64,000 nucleotides of DNA from Euglena gracilis (lineage: Eukaryota > Euglenida > Euglenophyceae > Euglenales): positions 27,610,562-27,674,561 of the forward strand of contig CP154954.1 of the NCBI GenBank assembly GCA_039621445.1, in the 5' to 3' direction. The position numbers were made by a program, and so were the translations under genes. The notes under the pieces were generated by a model. It searched no databases, was not told where the DNA came from, and saw only the letters and a list, made by a program, of their open reading frames with translations. This document shows positions 1-12,100 of this stretch, one piece after another (position 1 is the first letter of the stretch; every line of letters starts with the position of its first letter).

Positions 1-46
1 CAGGGACACTTTGGTCAAAGTGCCCTTGGCCAGGGACACTTTGGTA

Positions 47-600
47 AGTGGCCTTGGCCAGGGACACTTTGGTCAAAGTGGCCGTGGCCAGGGACACTTT
101 GGTCAAAGTGGCCTTGGCCAGGGACACCTTGGTCAAAGTGGCATTGGCCAGGGACAATTTGGTCAAAGTGGCCTTGGCCAGGGAAACTTTGGTCAAGGCG
201 GCATTGTCCAGGGACACTTTGGTCAAATTTGCATTGGCCAGGGACACTTTGGTCAAAGTGGCCTTGGCCAGGGACACTTTGGTCAAAGTGGCCTTGGCCA
301 GGGACACTTTGGTCAAAGTGGCCTTGGCCAGGGACACTTTGGTCAAAGTGGCCTTGGCCAGGGACACCTTGGTCAAAGTGGCATTGGCCAGGGACAATTT
401 GGTCAAAGTGCCCTTGGCCAGGGACACTTTGATCAAAATGGCCTTGGCCAGGGAAAGTTTGGTCAAAGTGGCCTTGGCCAGGGACACTTTGGTCAAAGCG
501 GCCTTGGCCAGGGACACCTTGGTCAAAGTGGCCTTGGCCAGGGACACTTTGGTCAAAGTGGCCTTGGCCAGGGACACTTTGGTCAAAGTGGCCTTGGCCA
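47..600 (+). repeat. 554-bp block, first copy of a 1,979-bp-spaced duplication
   Basis: Bases 47-600 match 2,026-2,579 with no difference that I can see by line-by-line reading, at an offset of 1,979 bp (66 monomers less one base). The shared order of variants is GCCGTGGCC, GCATTGGCC, GACAATTTGG, GGAAACTTTGG, GGCGGCATTGTCC, AAATTTGCATTGG, TTTGATCAAAATGG and GGGAAAGTTTGG. The first mismatch is at 601 versus 2,580. Perfect retention of so many rare variants marks a recent segmental duplication rather than shared ancestry of individual monomers. Confidence 0.9.
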
Positions 601-2025
601 GGGACACCTTGGTCAAAGTGGCCTTGGCCAGGGACACTTTGGTCAAAGTGGCCTTGGCCAGGGACACTTTGGTCAAAGTGGCCTTGGCCCGGGACACTTT
701 GGTCAAAGTGGCCTTGGCCATGGACACCTTGGTCAAAGTGGCCTTGGCCAGGGACACTTTGGTCAAAGTGGCCTTGGCCAGGGACACTTTGGTCAAAGCG
801 GCCTTGGCCAGGGACACTTTGGTCAAAGCGGCCTTGGGCAGGGGTCCTTTGGTCAAAGTGGCCTTGGCCAGGGACACTTTGGTCAAAGTGGACTTGGCTA
901 GGGACACTTTGGTCAAAGTGGGATTGGCCAGGGACACTTTTGTCAAAGTGTCTTTGGCCAGGGACACTTTGGTCAAAGTGGCCTTGGCCAGGGACACTTT
1001 GGTCAAAGTGGCCTTGGCCAGGGACACTTTGGTCAAAGTGGCCTTGGCCAGGGACACTTTGGTCAAATGGCCTTGGCCAGGGACCCTTTGGTCAAAGTGG
1101 CCTTGGCCAGGGACACTTTGGTCAAAGTGGCCTTGGCCAGGGACACTTTGGTCTAAGTGGCCTTGGCCAGGGACACTTTGGTCAAAGTGGCCTTGGCCAG
1201 GGACACTTTGGTCAAAGTGGCCTTGGCCAGGGACAGTTTGGTCAAAGTGGCCTTGGCCAGGGACACTTTGGTCAAAGTGGCCTTGGCCAGGGACACTTTC
1301 GTCAAAGTGGCCTTGTCCAGGGACACTTTGGTCAAAGTGGCCTTGGCCAGGGACACCTTGGTCAAAGTGGCCTTGGCCAGGGACACTTTGGTCAAAGTGG
1401 CCTTGGCGAGGGACACTTTGGTCAAAGTGGCCTTGACCCGGGATACTTTGGTCAAAGTGGCCTTGGCCAGGGACACTGTGGTCAAAGTGGCCTTGGCCAG
1501 GGACACTTTCGTCAAAGTGGCCTTGTCCAGGGACACTTTGGTCAAAGTGGCCTTGGCCAGGGACACCTTGGTCAAAGTGGCCTTGGCCAGGGACACTTTG
1601 GTCAAAGTGGCCTTGGCCAGGGACAGTTTGGTCAAAGTGGCCTTGGCCAGGGACACTTTGGTCAAAGTGGCCTTGGCCAGGGACACTTTTATCAAAGTGG
1701 CCTTGGCCAGGGACACTTTGGTCTAAGTGGACTTGGCCAGGGACGCTTTGGTCAAAGTGGCCTTTGCCAGGGACACTTTGGTCAAAGTTGCCTTGGCCAG
1801 GGAAACTTTGGTCAAAGTGGCCTTGGCCAGGGACACTTTGGTCAAAGTGGCCTTGGCCAGGGACATTTTGGTCAAAGTGGCCTTGGCCAGTGACACCTTG
1901 GTCAAAGCGGCCTTGGCCAGGGATCCTTTGGTCAAAGTGGCCTTGGCCAGGGACACTTTGGTCAAAGTGGCATTGGCCAGGGATACTTTGGTCAAAGTGC
2001 CCTTGGCCAGGGACACTTTGGTCAT

Positions 2026-2579
2026 AGTGGCCTTGGCCAGGGACACTTTGGTCAAAGTGGCCGTGGCCAGGGACACTTTGGTCAAAGTGGCCTTGGCCAG
2101 GGACACCTTGGTCAAAGTGGCATTGGCCAGGGACAATTTGGTCAAAGTGGCCTTGGCCAGGGAAACTTTGGTCAAGGCGGCATTGTCCAGGGACACTTTG
2201 GTCAAATTTGCATTGGCCAGGGACACTTTGGTCAAAGTGGCCTTGGCCAGGGACACTTTGGTCAAAGTGGCCTTGGCCAGGGACACTTTGGTCAAAGTGG
2301 CCTTGGCCAGGGACACTTTGGTCAAAGTGGCCTTGGCCAGGGACACCTTGGTCAAAGTGGCATTGGCCAGGGACAATTTGGTCAAAGTGCCCTTGGCCAG
2401 GGACACTTTGATCAAAATGGCCTTGGCCAGGGAAAGTTTGGTCAAAGTGGCCTTGGCCAGGGACACTTTGGTCAAAGCGGCCTTGGCCAGGGACACCTTG
2501 GTCAAAGTGGCCTTGGCCAGGGACACTTTGGTCAAAGTGGCCTTGGCCAGGGACACTTTGGTCAAAGTGGCCTTGGCCA
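2026..2579 (+). repeat. 554-bp block, second copy
   Basis: Partner of the block at 47-600, with the same ordered variant monomers. It lies just downstream of the HOR family 1 anchor at 1,723. Confidence 0.9.
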
Positions 2580-3432
2580 TGGACACCTTGGTCAAAGTGG
2601 CCTTGGCCAGGGACACTTTGGTCAAAGTGGCCTTGGCCAGGGACACCTTGGTCAAAGTGGCCTTGGCCAGGGACACTTTGGTCAAAGTGGCCTTGGCCAG
2701 GGACACTTTGGTCAAAGTGGCCTTGGCCAGGGACACTTTGGTCAAAGTGGCCTTGGCCAGGGACACCTTGGTCAAAGTGGCCTTGGACAGGGGCACTTTG
2801 GTCAAAGTGGCTTTGGCCAGGGACACGTTGGTCAAAGTGGCCTTGACCAGGGACACTTTGGTCAAAGTGGCCTTGGCCAGGGACATTTTGGTCAAAGTGG
2901 CCTTGGCCAGGGACAGTTTGGTCAAAGTGCCCTTGGCCAGGGATACTTTGGTCAAAGTGGCCTTGGCCAGGGACACTGTGGTCAAAGTGGCCTTGGCCAG
3001 GGACACTTTGGTCAAAGTGGCCGTGGCCAGGGACATTTTGGTCAAAGTGGCCTTGGCCAGTGACACCTTGTTCAAAGTGGCCTTGGCCAGGGAAACTTTG
3101 GTCAAGGCGGCATTGTCCAGGGACACTTTGGTCAAATTTGCATTGGCCAGGGACACTTCGGTCAAAGTGGCCTTGGCCAGGGACACTTTGGTCAAAGTGG
3201 CCTTGGCCAGGGACACTTTGGTCAAAGTGGCCTTGGCCAGGGACACTTTGGTCAAAGTGGCCTTGGCCAGGGACACCTTGGTCAAAGTGGCATTGGCCAG
3301 GGACAATTTGGTCAAAGTGGCCTTGGCCAGGGACAGTTTGGTCAAAGTGGCCTTGGCCAGGGACACTTTGGTCAAAGTGGCCTTGGCCGGGGACACTTTT
3401 ATCAAAGTGGCCTTGGCCAGGGACACTTTGGT

Positions 3433-5375
3433 CTAAGTGGACTTGGCCAGGGACGCTTTGGTCAAAGTGGCCTTTGCCAGGGACACTTTGGTCAAAGTTG
3501 CCTTGGCCAGGGACACTTTGGTCAAAGTGGCCTTGGCCAGGGACACTTTGGTCAAAGCGGCCTTGGCCAGGGACACCTTGGTCAAAGTGGCCTTGGCCAG
3601 GGACACTTTGGTCAAAGTGGCCTTGGCCAGGGACACTTTGGTCAAAGTGGCCTTGGCCACGGACACCTTGGTCAAAGTGGCCTTGGCCAGGGACACTTTG
3701 GTCAAAGTGGCCTTGACCAGGGACACTTTGGTCAAAGTGGCCTTGGCCAGGGACACTTTGGTCAAAGTGGCCTTGGCCAGGGACAGTTTGGTCAAAGTGG
3801 CCTTGGCCAGGGACACTTTGGTCAAAGTGGCCTCAGCCAGGGACACTTTGGTCAAAGTGGCCTTGGCCAGGGACACCTTGGTCAAAGTGGCATTGGCCAG
3901 GGACAATTTGGTCAAAGTGGCCTTGGCCAGGGACACTTTGGTCAAAGTGGTCTTGGCCAGGGACACTTTGGTCAAAGTGGCCTTGGCCAGGGACACCTTG
4001 GTCAAAGTGGCCTTGGAGAGGGACACTTTGGTCAAAGTGGCCTTGGCCAGGGACACTTTGGACAAAGTGGCCTTGGCCAGGGACACTTTGGTCAAAGTGG
4101 CCTTGGCCAGGGACACCTTGGTCAAAGTGGCCTTGGACAGGGGCACTTTGGTCAAAGTGGCCTTGGCCAGGGACACTTTGGTCAAAGTGGCCTCAGCCAG
4201 GGACACTTTGGTCAAAGTGGCCTTGGCCAGGGACACCTTGGTCAAAGTGGCCTTGGCCAGGGACACTTTGGTCAAAGTGGCCGTGGCCAGGGACATTTTG
4301 GTCAAAGTGGCCTTGGCCAGTGACACCTTGTTCAAAGTGGCCTTGGCCAGGGAAACTTTGGTCAAGGCGGCATTGTCCAGGGACACTTTGGTCAAATTTG
4401 CATTGGCCAGGGACACTTCGGTCAAAGTGGCCTTGGCCAGGGACACTTTGGTCAAAGTGGCCTTGGCCAGGGACACTTTGGTCAAATTGGCCTTGGCCAG
4501 GGACACTTTTATCAAAGTGGCCTTGGCCAGGGACACTTTGGTCTAAGTGGACTTGGCCAGGGACGCTTTGGTCAAAGTGGCCTTTGCCAGGGACACTTTG
4601 GTCAAAGTTGCCTTGGCCAGGGACACTTTGGTCAAAGTGGCCTTGGCCAGGGACACTTTGGTCAAAGCGGCCTTGGCCAGGGACACCTTGGTCAAAGTGG
4701 CCTTGGCCAGGGACACTTTGGTCAAAGTGGCCTTGGCCAGGGACACTTTGGTCAAAGTGGCCTTGGCCACGGACACCTTGGTCAAAGTGGCCTTGGCCAG
4801 GGACACTTTGGTCAAAGTGGCCTTGACCAGGGACACTTTGGTCAAAGTGGCCTTGGTCAGGGACACTTTGGTCAAAGTGGCCTTGGCCAGGGACAGTTTG
4901 GTCAAAGTGGCCTTGGCCAGGGACACTTTGGTCACAGTGGCCTCAGCCAGGGACACTTTGGTCAAAGTGGCCTTGGCCAGGGACACCTTGGTCAAAGTGG
5001 CATTGGCCAGGGACAATTTGGTCAAAGTGCCCTTGGCCAGGGACACTTTGGTCAAAGTGGTCTTGGCCAGGGACACTTTGGTCAAAGTGGCCTTGGCCAG
5101 GGACACCTTGGTCAAAGTGGCCTTGGAGAGGGACACTTTGGTCAAAGTGGCCTTGGCCAGGGACACTTTGGACAAAGTGGCCTTGGCCAGGGACACTTTG
5201 GTCAAAGTGGCCTTGGCCAGGGACACCTTGGTCAAAGTGGCCTTGGACAGGGGCACTTTGGTCAAAGTGGCCTTGGCCAGGGACACTTTGGTCAAAGTGG
5301 CCTCAGCCAGGGACACTTTGGTCAACGTGGCCTTGGCCAGGGACACCTTGGTCAAAGTGGCCTTGGCCAGGGACA
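3433..5375 (+). repeat. 1,110-bp tandem HOR duplication
   Basis: Bases 3,433 to about 4,265 repeat at 4,543 to about 5,375 (offset 1,110 bp, exactly 37 monomers). Shared landmarks in order are GACGCTTTGG, CCACGGACACC, CCTCAGCCAGG, GGTCTTGGCC, GGAGAGGGAC, TTTGGACAAAG, GGACAGGGGCAC and a second CCTCAGCC. After about 5,375 the second copy carries its own internal repeat of the TTTGGACAAAG and GGACAGGGGCAC section, 210 bp on. Copies therefore gained or lost whole monomers after duplicating. Confidence 0.88.
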
Positions 5376-6209
5376 CTTTGGACAAAGTGGCCTTGGCCAG
5401 GGACACTTTGGTCAAAGTGGCCTTGGCCAGGGACACCTTGGTCAAAGTGGCCTTGGACAGGGGCACTTTGGTCAAAGTGGCCTTGGCCAGGGACACGTTG
5501 GTCAAAGTGGCCTTGACCAGGGACACTTTGGTCAAAGTGGCCTTGGCCAGGGACATTTTGGTCAAAGTGGCCTTGGCCAGGGACAGTTTGGTCAACGTGG
5601 CCTTGGCCAGGGACACTTTGGTCAAAGTGGCCTTGGCCAGGGACACTGTGGTCAAAGTGGCCTTGGCCAGGGACACTTCGGTCAAAGTGGCCTTGGCCAG
5701 GGACATTTTGGTCAAAGTGGCCTTGGCCAGTGACACCTTGTTCAAAGTGGCCTTGGCCAGGGAAACTTTGGTCAAGGCGGCATTGTCCAGGGACACTTTG
5801 GTCAAATTTGCATTGGCCAGGGACACTTTGGTCAAAGTGGCCTTGGCCAGGGACACTTTGGTCAAAGTGGCCTTGGCCACGGACACTTTGGTCAAAGTGG
5901 CCTTGGCCAGGGACACTTTGGTCAAAGTGGCCTTGGCCAGGGACACTTTGGTCAAAGTGGCCTTGGCCAGGGACACCTTGGTCAAAGTGGCCTTGGACAG
6001 GGGCACTTTGGTCAAAGTGGCCTTGGCCAGGGACACGTTGGTCAAAGTGGCCTTGACCAGGGACACTTTGGTCAAAGTGGCCTTGGCCAGGGACATTTTG
6101 GTCAAAGTGGCCTTGGCCAGGGACACTGTGGTCAAAGTGGCCTTGGCCAGGGACACTTTGGTCAAAGTGGCCGTGGCCAGGGACATTTTGGTCAAAGTGG
6201 CCTTGGCCA

Positions 6210-8953
6210 GTGACACCTTGTTCAAAGTGGCCTTGGCCAGGGAAACTTTGGTCAAGGCGGCATTGTCCAGGGACACTTTGGTCAAATTTGCATTGTCCAG
6301 GGACACTTTGGTCAAAGTGGCCTTGGCCAGGGACACTTTGGTCAAAGTGGCCTTGGCCAGGGACACTTTGGTCAAAGTGGCCTTGGCCAGGGACACTTTG
6401 GTCAAAGTGGCCTTGGCCAGGGACACCTTGGTCAAAGTGGCATTGGCCAGGGACACTTTGGTCAAAGTGCCCTTGGCCAGGGACACTTTGGTCAAAGTGG
6501 CCTTGGCCAGGGACAGTTTGGTCAAAGTGGCCTTGGCCAGGGACACTTTGGTCAAAGCGGCCTTGGCCAGGGACACTTTTATCAAAGTGGCCTTGGCCAG
6601 GGACACTTTGGTCTAAGTGGACTTGGCCAGGGACGCTTTGGTCAAAGTGGCCTTTGCCAGGGACACTTTGGTCCAAGTTGCCTTGGCCAGGGAAACTTTG
6701 GTCAAAGTGGCCTTGGCCAGGGACACTTTGGTCAAAGTGGCCTTGGCCAGGGACATTTTGGTCAAAGTGGCCTTGGCCAGTGACACCTTGGTCAAAGCGG
6801 CCTTGGCCAGGGATCCTTTGGTCAAAGTGGCCTTGGCCAGGGACACTTTGGTCAAAGTGGCATTGGCCAGGGATACTTTGGTCAAAGTGCCCTTGGCCAG
6901 GGACACTTTGGTCAAAGTGGCCTTGGCCAGGGACACTTTGGTCAAAGTGGCCTTGGCCAGGGACACTTTGGTCAAAGTGGCCTTGGCCAGGGACACCTTG
7001 GTCAAAGTGGCATTGGCCAGGGGCAATTTGGTCAAAGTGCCCTTGGCCAGGGACACTTTGGTCAAAGTGGCCTTGGCCAGGGACAGTTTGGTCAAAGTAG
7101 CCTTGGCCAGGGACACCTTGGTCAAAGTGGCCTTGGCCAGGGACACTTTGGTCAAAGTAGCCTTGGCCAGGGACACCTTGGTCAAAGTGGCCTTGGCCAG
7201 GGACACTTTGGTCAAAGTGGCCTTGGCCAGAGACGCCTTGGTCAAAGTGGCCTTGGCCAGCGACACTTTGGTCAAAGTGGCCTTGGCCAGGGACACGTTG
7301 GTCAAAGTTGCCTTGGCCAGGGACACTTTGGTCAAAGTGGCCTTGGCCAGGGACACTTTGGTCAAAGTTGCCTTGGCCAGGGACACTTTGGTCAAAGTGA
7401 TCTTCGCCAGGAACACTTTGGTCAAAGTTGCCTTGGCCAGGAACACTTTGGTCAAAGTGGCCTTGACCAGGGACACTTTGTCAAAGTGGCCTTGGCCAGG
7501 GACACTGTGGTCAAAGTGGCCTTGACCAGGGACACTTTGGTCAAAGTGGCCTTGGCCAGGGACATTTTGGTCAAAGTGGCCTTGGCCAGGGACACTGTGG
7601 TCAAAGTGGCCTTGGCCAGGGACACTTTGGTCAAAGTGGCCGTGGCCAGGGACATTTTGGTCAAAGTGGCCTTGGCCAGTGACACCTTGTTCAAAGTGGC
7701 CTTGGCCAGGGAAACTTTGGTCAAGGCGGCATTGTCCAGGGACACTTTGGTCAAATTTGCATTGGCCAGGGACACTTTGGTCAAAGTGGCCTTGGCCAGG
7801 GACACTTTGGTCAAAGTGGCCTTGGCCAGGGACACTTTGGTCAAAGTGGCCTTGGCCAGGGACACTTTGGTCAAAGTGGCCTTGGCCAGGGACACCTTGG
7901 TCAAAGTGGCATTGGCCAGGGACACTTTGGTCAAAGTGCCCTTGGCCAGGGACACTTTGGTCAAAGTGGCCTTGGCCAGGGACAGTTTGGTCAAAGTGGC
8001 CTTGGCCAGGGACACTTTGGTCAAAGCGGCCTTGGCCAGGGACACTTTTATCAAAGTGGCCTTGGCCAGGGACACTTTGGTCTAAGTGGACTTGGCCAGG
8101 GACGCTTTGGTCAAAGTGGCCTTTGCCAGGGACACTTTGGTCAAAATGGCCTTGGCCAGGGAAACTTTGGTCAAAGTGGCCTTGGCCAGGGACACTTTGG
8201 TCAAAGTGGCCTTGGCCAGGGACATTTTGGTCAAAGTGGCCTTGGCCAGTGACACCTTGGTCAAAGCGGCCCTGGCCAGGGATCCTTTGGTCAAAGTGGC
8301 CTTGGCCAGGGACACTTTGGTCAAAGTGGCATTGGCCAGGGATACTTTGGTCAAAGTGCCCTTGGCCAGGGACACTTTGGTCAAAGTGGCCTTGGCCAGG
8401 GACACTTTGGTCAAAGTGGCCTTGGCCAGGGACACTTTGGTCAAAGTGGCCTTGGCCAGGGACACCTTGGTCAAAGTGGCATTGGCCAGGGGCAATTTGG
8501 TCAAAGTGCCCTTGGCCAGGGACACTTTGGTCAAAGTGGCCTTGGCCAGGGACACTTTGGTCAAAGTAGCCTTGGCCAGGGACACCTTGGTCAAAGTGGC
8601 CTTGGCCAGGGACACTTTGGTCAAAGTAGCCTTGGCCAGGGACACCTTGGTCAAAGTGGCCTTGGCCAGGGACACTTTGGTCAAAGTGGCCTTGGCCAGA
8701 GACGCCTTGGTCAAAGTGGCCTTGGCCAGCGACACTTTGGTCAAAGTGGCCTTGGCCAGGGACACGTTGGTCAAAGTTGCCTTGGCCAGGGACACTTTGG
8801 TCAAAGTGGCCTTGGCCAGGGACACTTTGGTCAAAGTTGCCTTGGCCAGGGACACTTTGGTCAAAGTGATCTTCGCCAGGAACACTTTGGTCAAAGTTGC
8901 CTTGGCCAGGAACACTTTGGTCAAAGTGGCCTTGACCAGGGACACTTTGTCAA
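6210..8953 (+). repeat. 1,469-bp HOR, two tandem copies
   Basis: Bases 6,210-7,484 and 7,679-8,953 are near-identical over about 1,275 bp, with a handful of substitutions (for example GTTGCC versus GTGGCC). The offset is 1,469 bp, 49 monomers less one base. Both copies end at the same marker, a dyad that has lost one G (CACTTTGTCAAAGTG) at 7,474 and 8,943. They then diverge: the first continues into a short bridge (7,484-7,679) and the second leads into the 9.2-12.9 kb series. Confidence 0.9.
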
Positions 8954-9187
8954 AGTGGCCTTGGCCAGGGACACTGTGGTCAAAGTGGCCTTGGCCAGGG
9001 ACACTTTGGTCAAAGTGGCCTTGGTCAGTGACACCTTGGTCAAAGTGGCCTTGGCCAGGGACACTTTGGTCAAAGTGGCCTTGTCCAGGGACACTTTGGT
9101 CAAATTTGCCTTGGCCAGGGACACTTTGGTCACAGTGGCCTTGGCCAGGGACACTTTGGTCAAAGTGGCCTTGGCCAGGGACACTTT

Positions 9188-12100
9188 GGTCAAGGGACCT
9201 TGTCCAGGGACACTTTGGTCAAATTTGCCTTCACCAGGGACACTTTGGTCAAAGTGGCCTTGGCCAGGGACACTTTGGTCAACGTGGCCTTGGCCAGCGA
9301 CACTGTGGTCAACGTGGCCTTGGCCAGGGACACTTTGGTCAAAGTGGCCTTGGCCAGGGACACTTTGGTCAAAGTGGCCTTGGCCAGGGACACTTTGGTC
9401 AAAGTGGCCTTGGCCAGGGACACTTTGGTCAACGTGGCCTTGGCCAGCAACACTGTGGTCAAAGTGGCCTTGGCCAGGGACACTTTGGTCAAAGTGGCCT
9501 TGGCCAGGGACACTTTGGTCAAAGTGGCCTTGGCCAGTGGCACCTTGGTCAAAGTGGTCTTGGCCAGGGACACTTTGGTCAAAGTGGCCTTGTCCAGGGA
9601 CACTTTGGTCAAATTTGCCTTGGCCAGGGACACTTTGGTCAAAGTGGCCTTGGCCAGGGACACTTTGGTCAAAGTGGCCTTGGCCAGGGACACTTTGGTC
9701 AAAGCGGCCTTGGCCAGGGACACTTTGGTCAAAGTGGCCTTGTCCAGGGACACTTTGGTCAAGTTTGCCTTGGCCAGGGACACTTTGGTCAAACTGGCCT
9801 TGGCCAGGGACACTATGGTCAAAGTGGCCTTGGCCAGGGACACCTTGGTCAAAGTGGCCTTGGCCAGGGACACTTTGGTCAAAGTGGCCTTGGCCAGGGA
9901 CACCTTGGTCAAAGTGGCCTTGGCCAGGGACACTTTGGTCAAAGTGGCCTTGGCCAGAGACGCCTTGGTCAAAGTGGCCTTGGCCAGCGACACTTTGGTC
10001 AAAGTGGCCTTGGCCAGGGACACGTTGGTCAAAGTTGCCTTGGCCAGGGACACTTAGGTCAAAGTGGCCTTGGCCGGGGACACTTTGGTCAAAGTTGCCT
10101 TGGCCAGGGACACTTTGGTCAAAGTGATCTTCGCCAGGAACACTTTGGTCAAAGTTGCCTTGGCCAGGGACACTTTGGTCAAAGTGACCTTGACCAGGGA
10201 CACTTTGTCAAAGTGGCCCTGGCCAGGGACACTGTGGTCAAAGTGGCCTTGGCCAGGGACACTTTGGTCAAAGTGGCCTTGGTCAGTGACACCTTGGTCA
10301 AAGTGGCCTTGGCCAGGAACACTTTGGTCAAAGTGGCCTTGTCCAGGGACACTTTGGTCAAGGGACCTTGTCCAGGGACACTTTGGTCAAATTTGCCTTC
10401 ACCAGGGACACTTTGGTCAAAGTGGCCTTGGCCAGGGACACTTTGGTCAAAGTGGCCTTGGCCAGGGACACTTTGGTCAAAGTGGCCTTGGCCAGGGACA
10501 CTTTGGTCAAAGTGGCCTTGGCCAGGGACACTTTGGTCAAAGTGGCCTTGGCCAGGGACACTTTGGTCAAAGTGGCCTTGGCCAGGGACACTTTGGTCAA
10601 AGTGGCCTTGGCCAGGGACACTTTGGTCAAAGTGGCCTTCGCCAGGGACACTTTGGTCAAAGTTGCCTTGGCCAGGGACACTTTGGTCAAAGTGGCCTTG
10701 GCCAGGGACACTTTGGTCAACGTGGCCTTGGCCAGCGACACCGTGGTCAACGTGGCCTTGGCCAGGGACACTTTGGTCAAAGTGGCCTTGGCCAGGGACA
10801 CTTTGGTCAAAGCGGCCTTGGCCAGGGACACTTTGGTCAAAGTGGCCTTGTCCAGGCACACTTTGGTCAAGTTTGCCTTGGCCAGGGACACTTTGGTCAA
10901 ACTGGCCTTGGCCAGGGACACTATGGTCAAAGTGGCCTTGGCCAGGGACACCTTGGTCAAAGTGGCCTTGGCCAGGGACACTTTGGTCAAAGTGGCCTTG
11001 GCCAGAGACGCCTTGGTCAAAGTGGCCTTGGCCAGCGACACTTTGGTCAAAGTGGCCTTGGCCAGGGACACGTTGGTCAAAGTTGCCTTGGCCAGGGACA
11101 CTTAGGTCAAAGTGGCCTTGGCCGGGGACACTTTGGTCAAAGTTGCCTTGGCCAGGGACACTTTGGTCAAAGTGATCTTCGCCAGGAACACTTTGGTCAA
11201 AGTTGCCTTGGCCAGGGACACTTTGGTCAAAGTGACCTTGACCAGGGACACTTTGTCAAAGTGGCCCTGGCCAGGGACACTGTGGTCAAAGTGGCCTTGG
11301 CCAGGGACACTTTGGTCAAAGTGGCCTTGGTCAGTGACACCTTGGTCAAAGTGGCCTTGGCCAGGAACACTTTGGTCAAAGTGGCCTTGTCCAGGGACAC
11401 TTTGGTCAAGGGACCTTGTCCAGGGACACTTTGGTCAAATTTGCCTTCACCAGGGACACTTTGGTCAAAGTGGCCTTGGCCAGGGACACTTTGGTCAAAG
11501 TGGCCTTGGCCAGGGACACTTTGGTCAAAGTGGCCTTGGCCAGGGACACTTTGGTCAAAGTGGCCTTGGCCAGGGACACTTTGGTCAAAGTGGCCTTGGC
11601 CAGGGACACTTTGGTCAAAGTGGCCTTGGCCAGGGACACTTTGGTCAAAGTGGCCTTGGCCAGGGACACTTTGGTCAAAGTGGCCTTGGCCAGTGACACC
11701 TTGGTCAAAGTGGCCTTGGCCAGGGACACTTTGGTCAAAGTGGCCTTGTCCAGGCACACTTTGGTCAAGTTTGCCTTGGCCAGGGACACTTTGGTCAAAC
11801 TGGCCTTGGCCAGGGACACTATGGTCAAAGTGGCCTTGGCCAGGGACACCTTGGTCAAAGTGGCCTTGGCCAGGGACACTTTGGTCAAAGTGGCCTTGGC
11901 CAGAGACGCCTTGGTCAAAGTGGCCTTGGCCAGCGACACTTTGGTCAAAGTGGCCTTGGCCAGGGACACGTTGGTCAAAGTTGCCTTGGCCAGGGACACT
12001 TAGGTCAAAGTGGCCTTGGCCGGGGACACTTTGGTCAAAGTTGCCTTGGCCAGGGACACTTTGGTCAAAGTGATCTTCGCCAGGAACACTTTGGTCAAAG

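Larger units (their letters stand above)
1..9187 (+). repeat. Diverged HOR domain A (HOR family 1)
   Basis: Variant monomers follow a recurring order. One anchor is CTAAGTGGACTTGG followed by GACGCTTTGG and CCTTTGCCAGG, seen at 1,723, 3,433, 4,543, 6,613 and 8,082. The intervals are 1,710, 1,110, 2,070 and 1,469 bp, i.e. 57, 37, 69 and 49 monomers less one base. A second anchor, TGACACCTTGTTC followed by GGAAACTTTGG and GGCGGCATTGTCC, starts at 3,061, 4,321, 5,731, 6,211 and 7,680. Unit lengths differ by whole monomers, which fits unequal exchange. Phase breaks are a 2-nt loss at about 46 and 1-nt losses at about 1,067, 7,479 and 8,949. No gene is seen. Confidence 0.9.
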
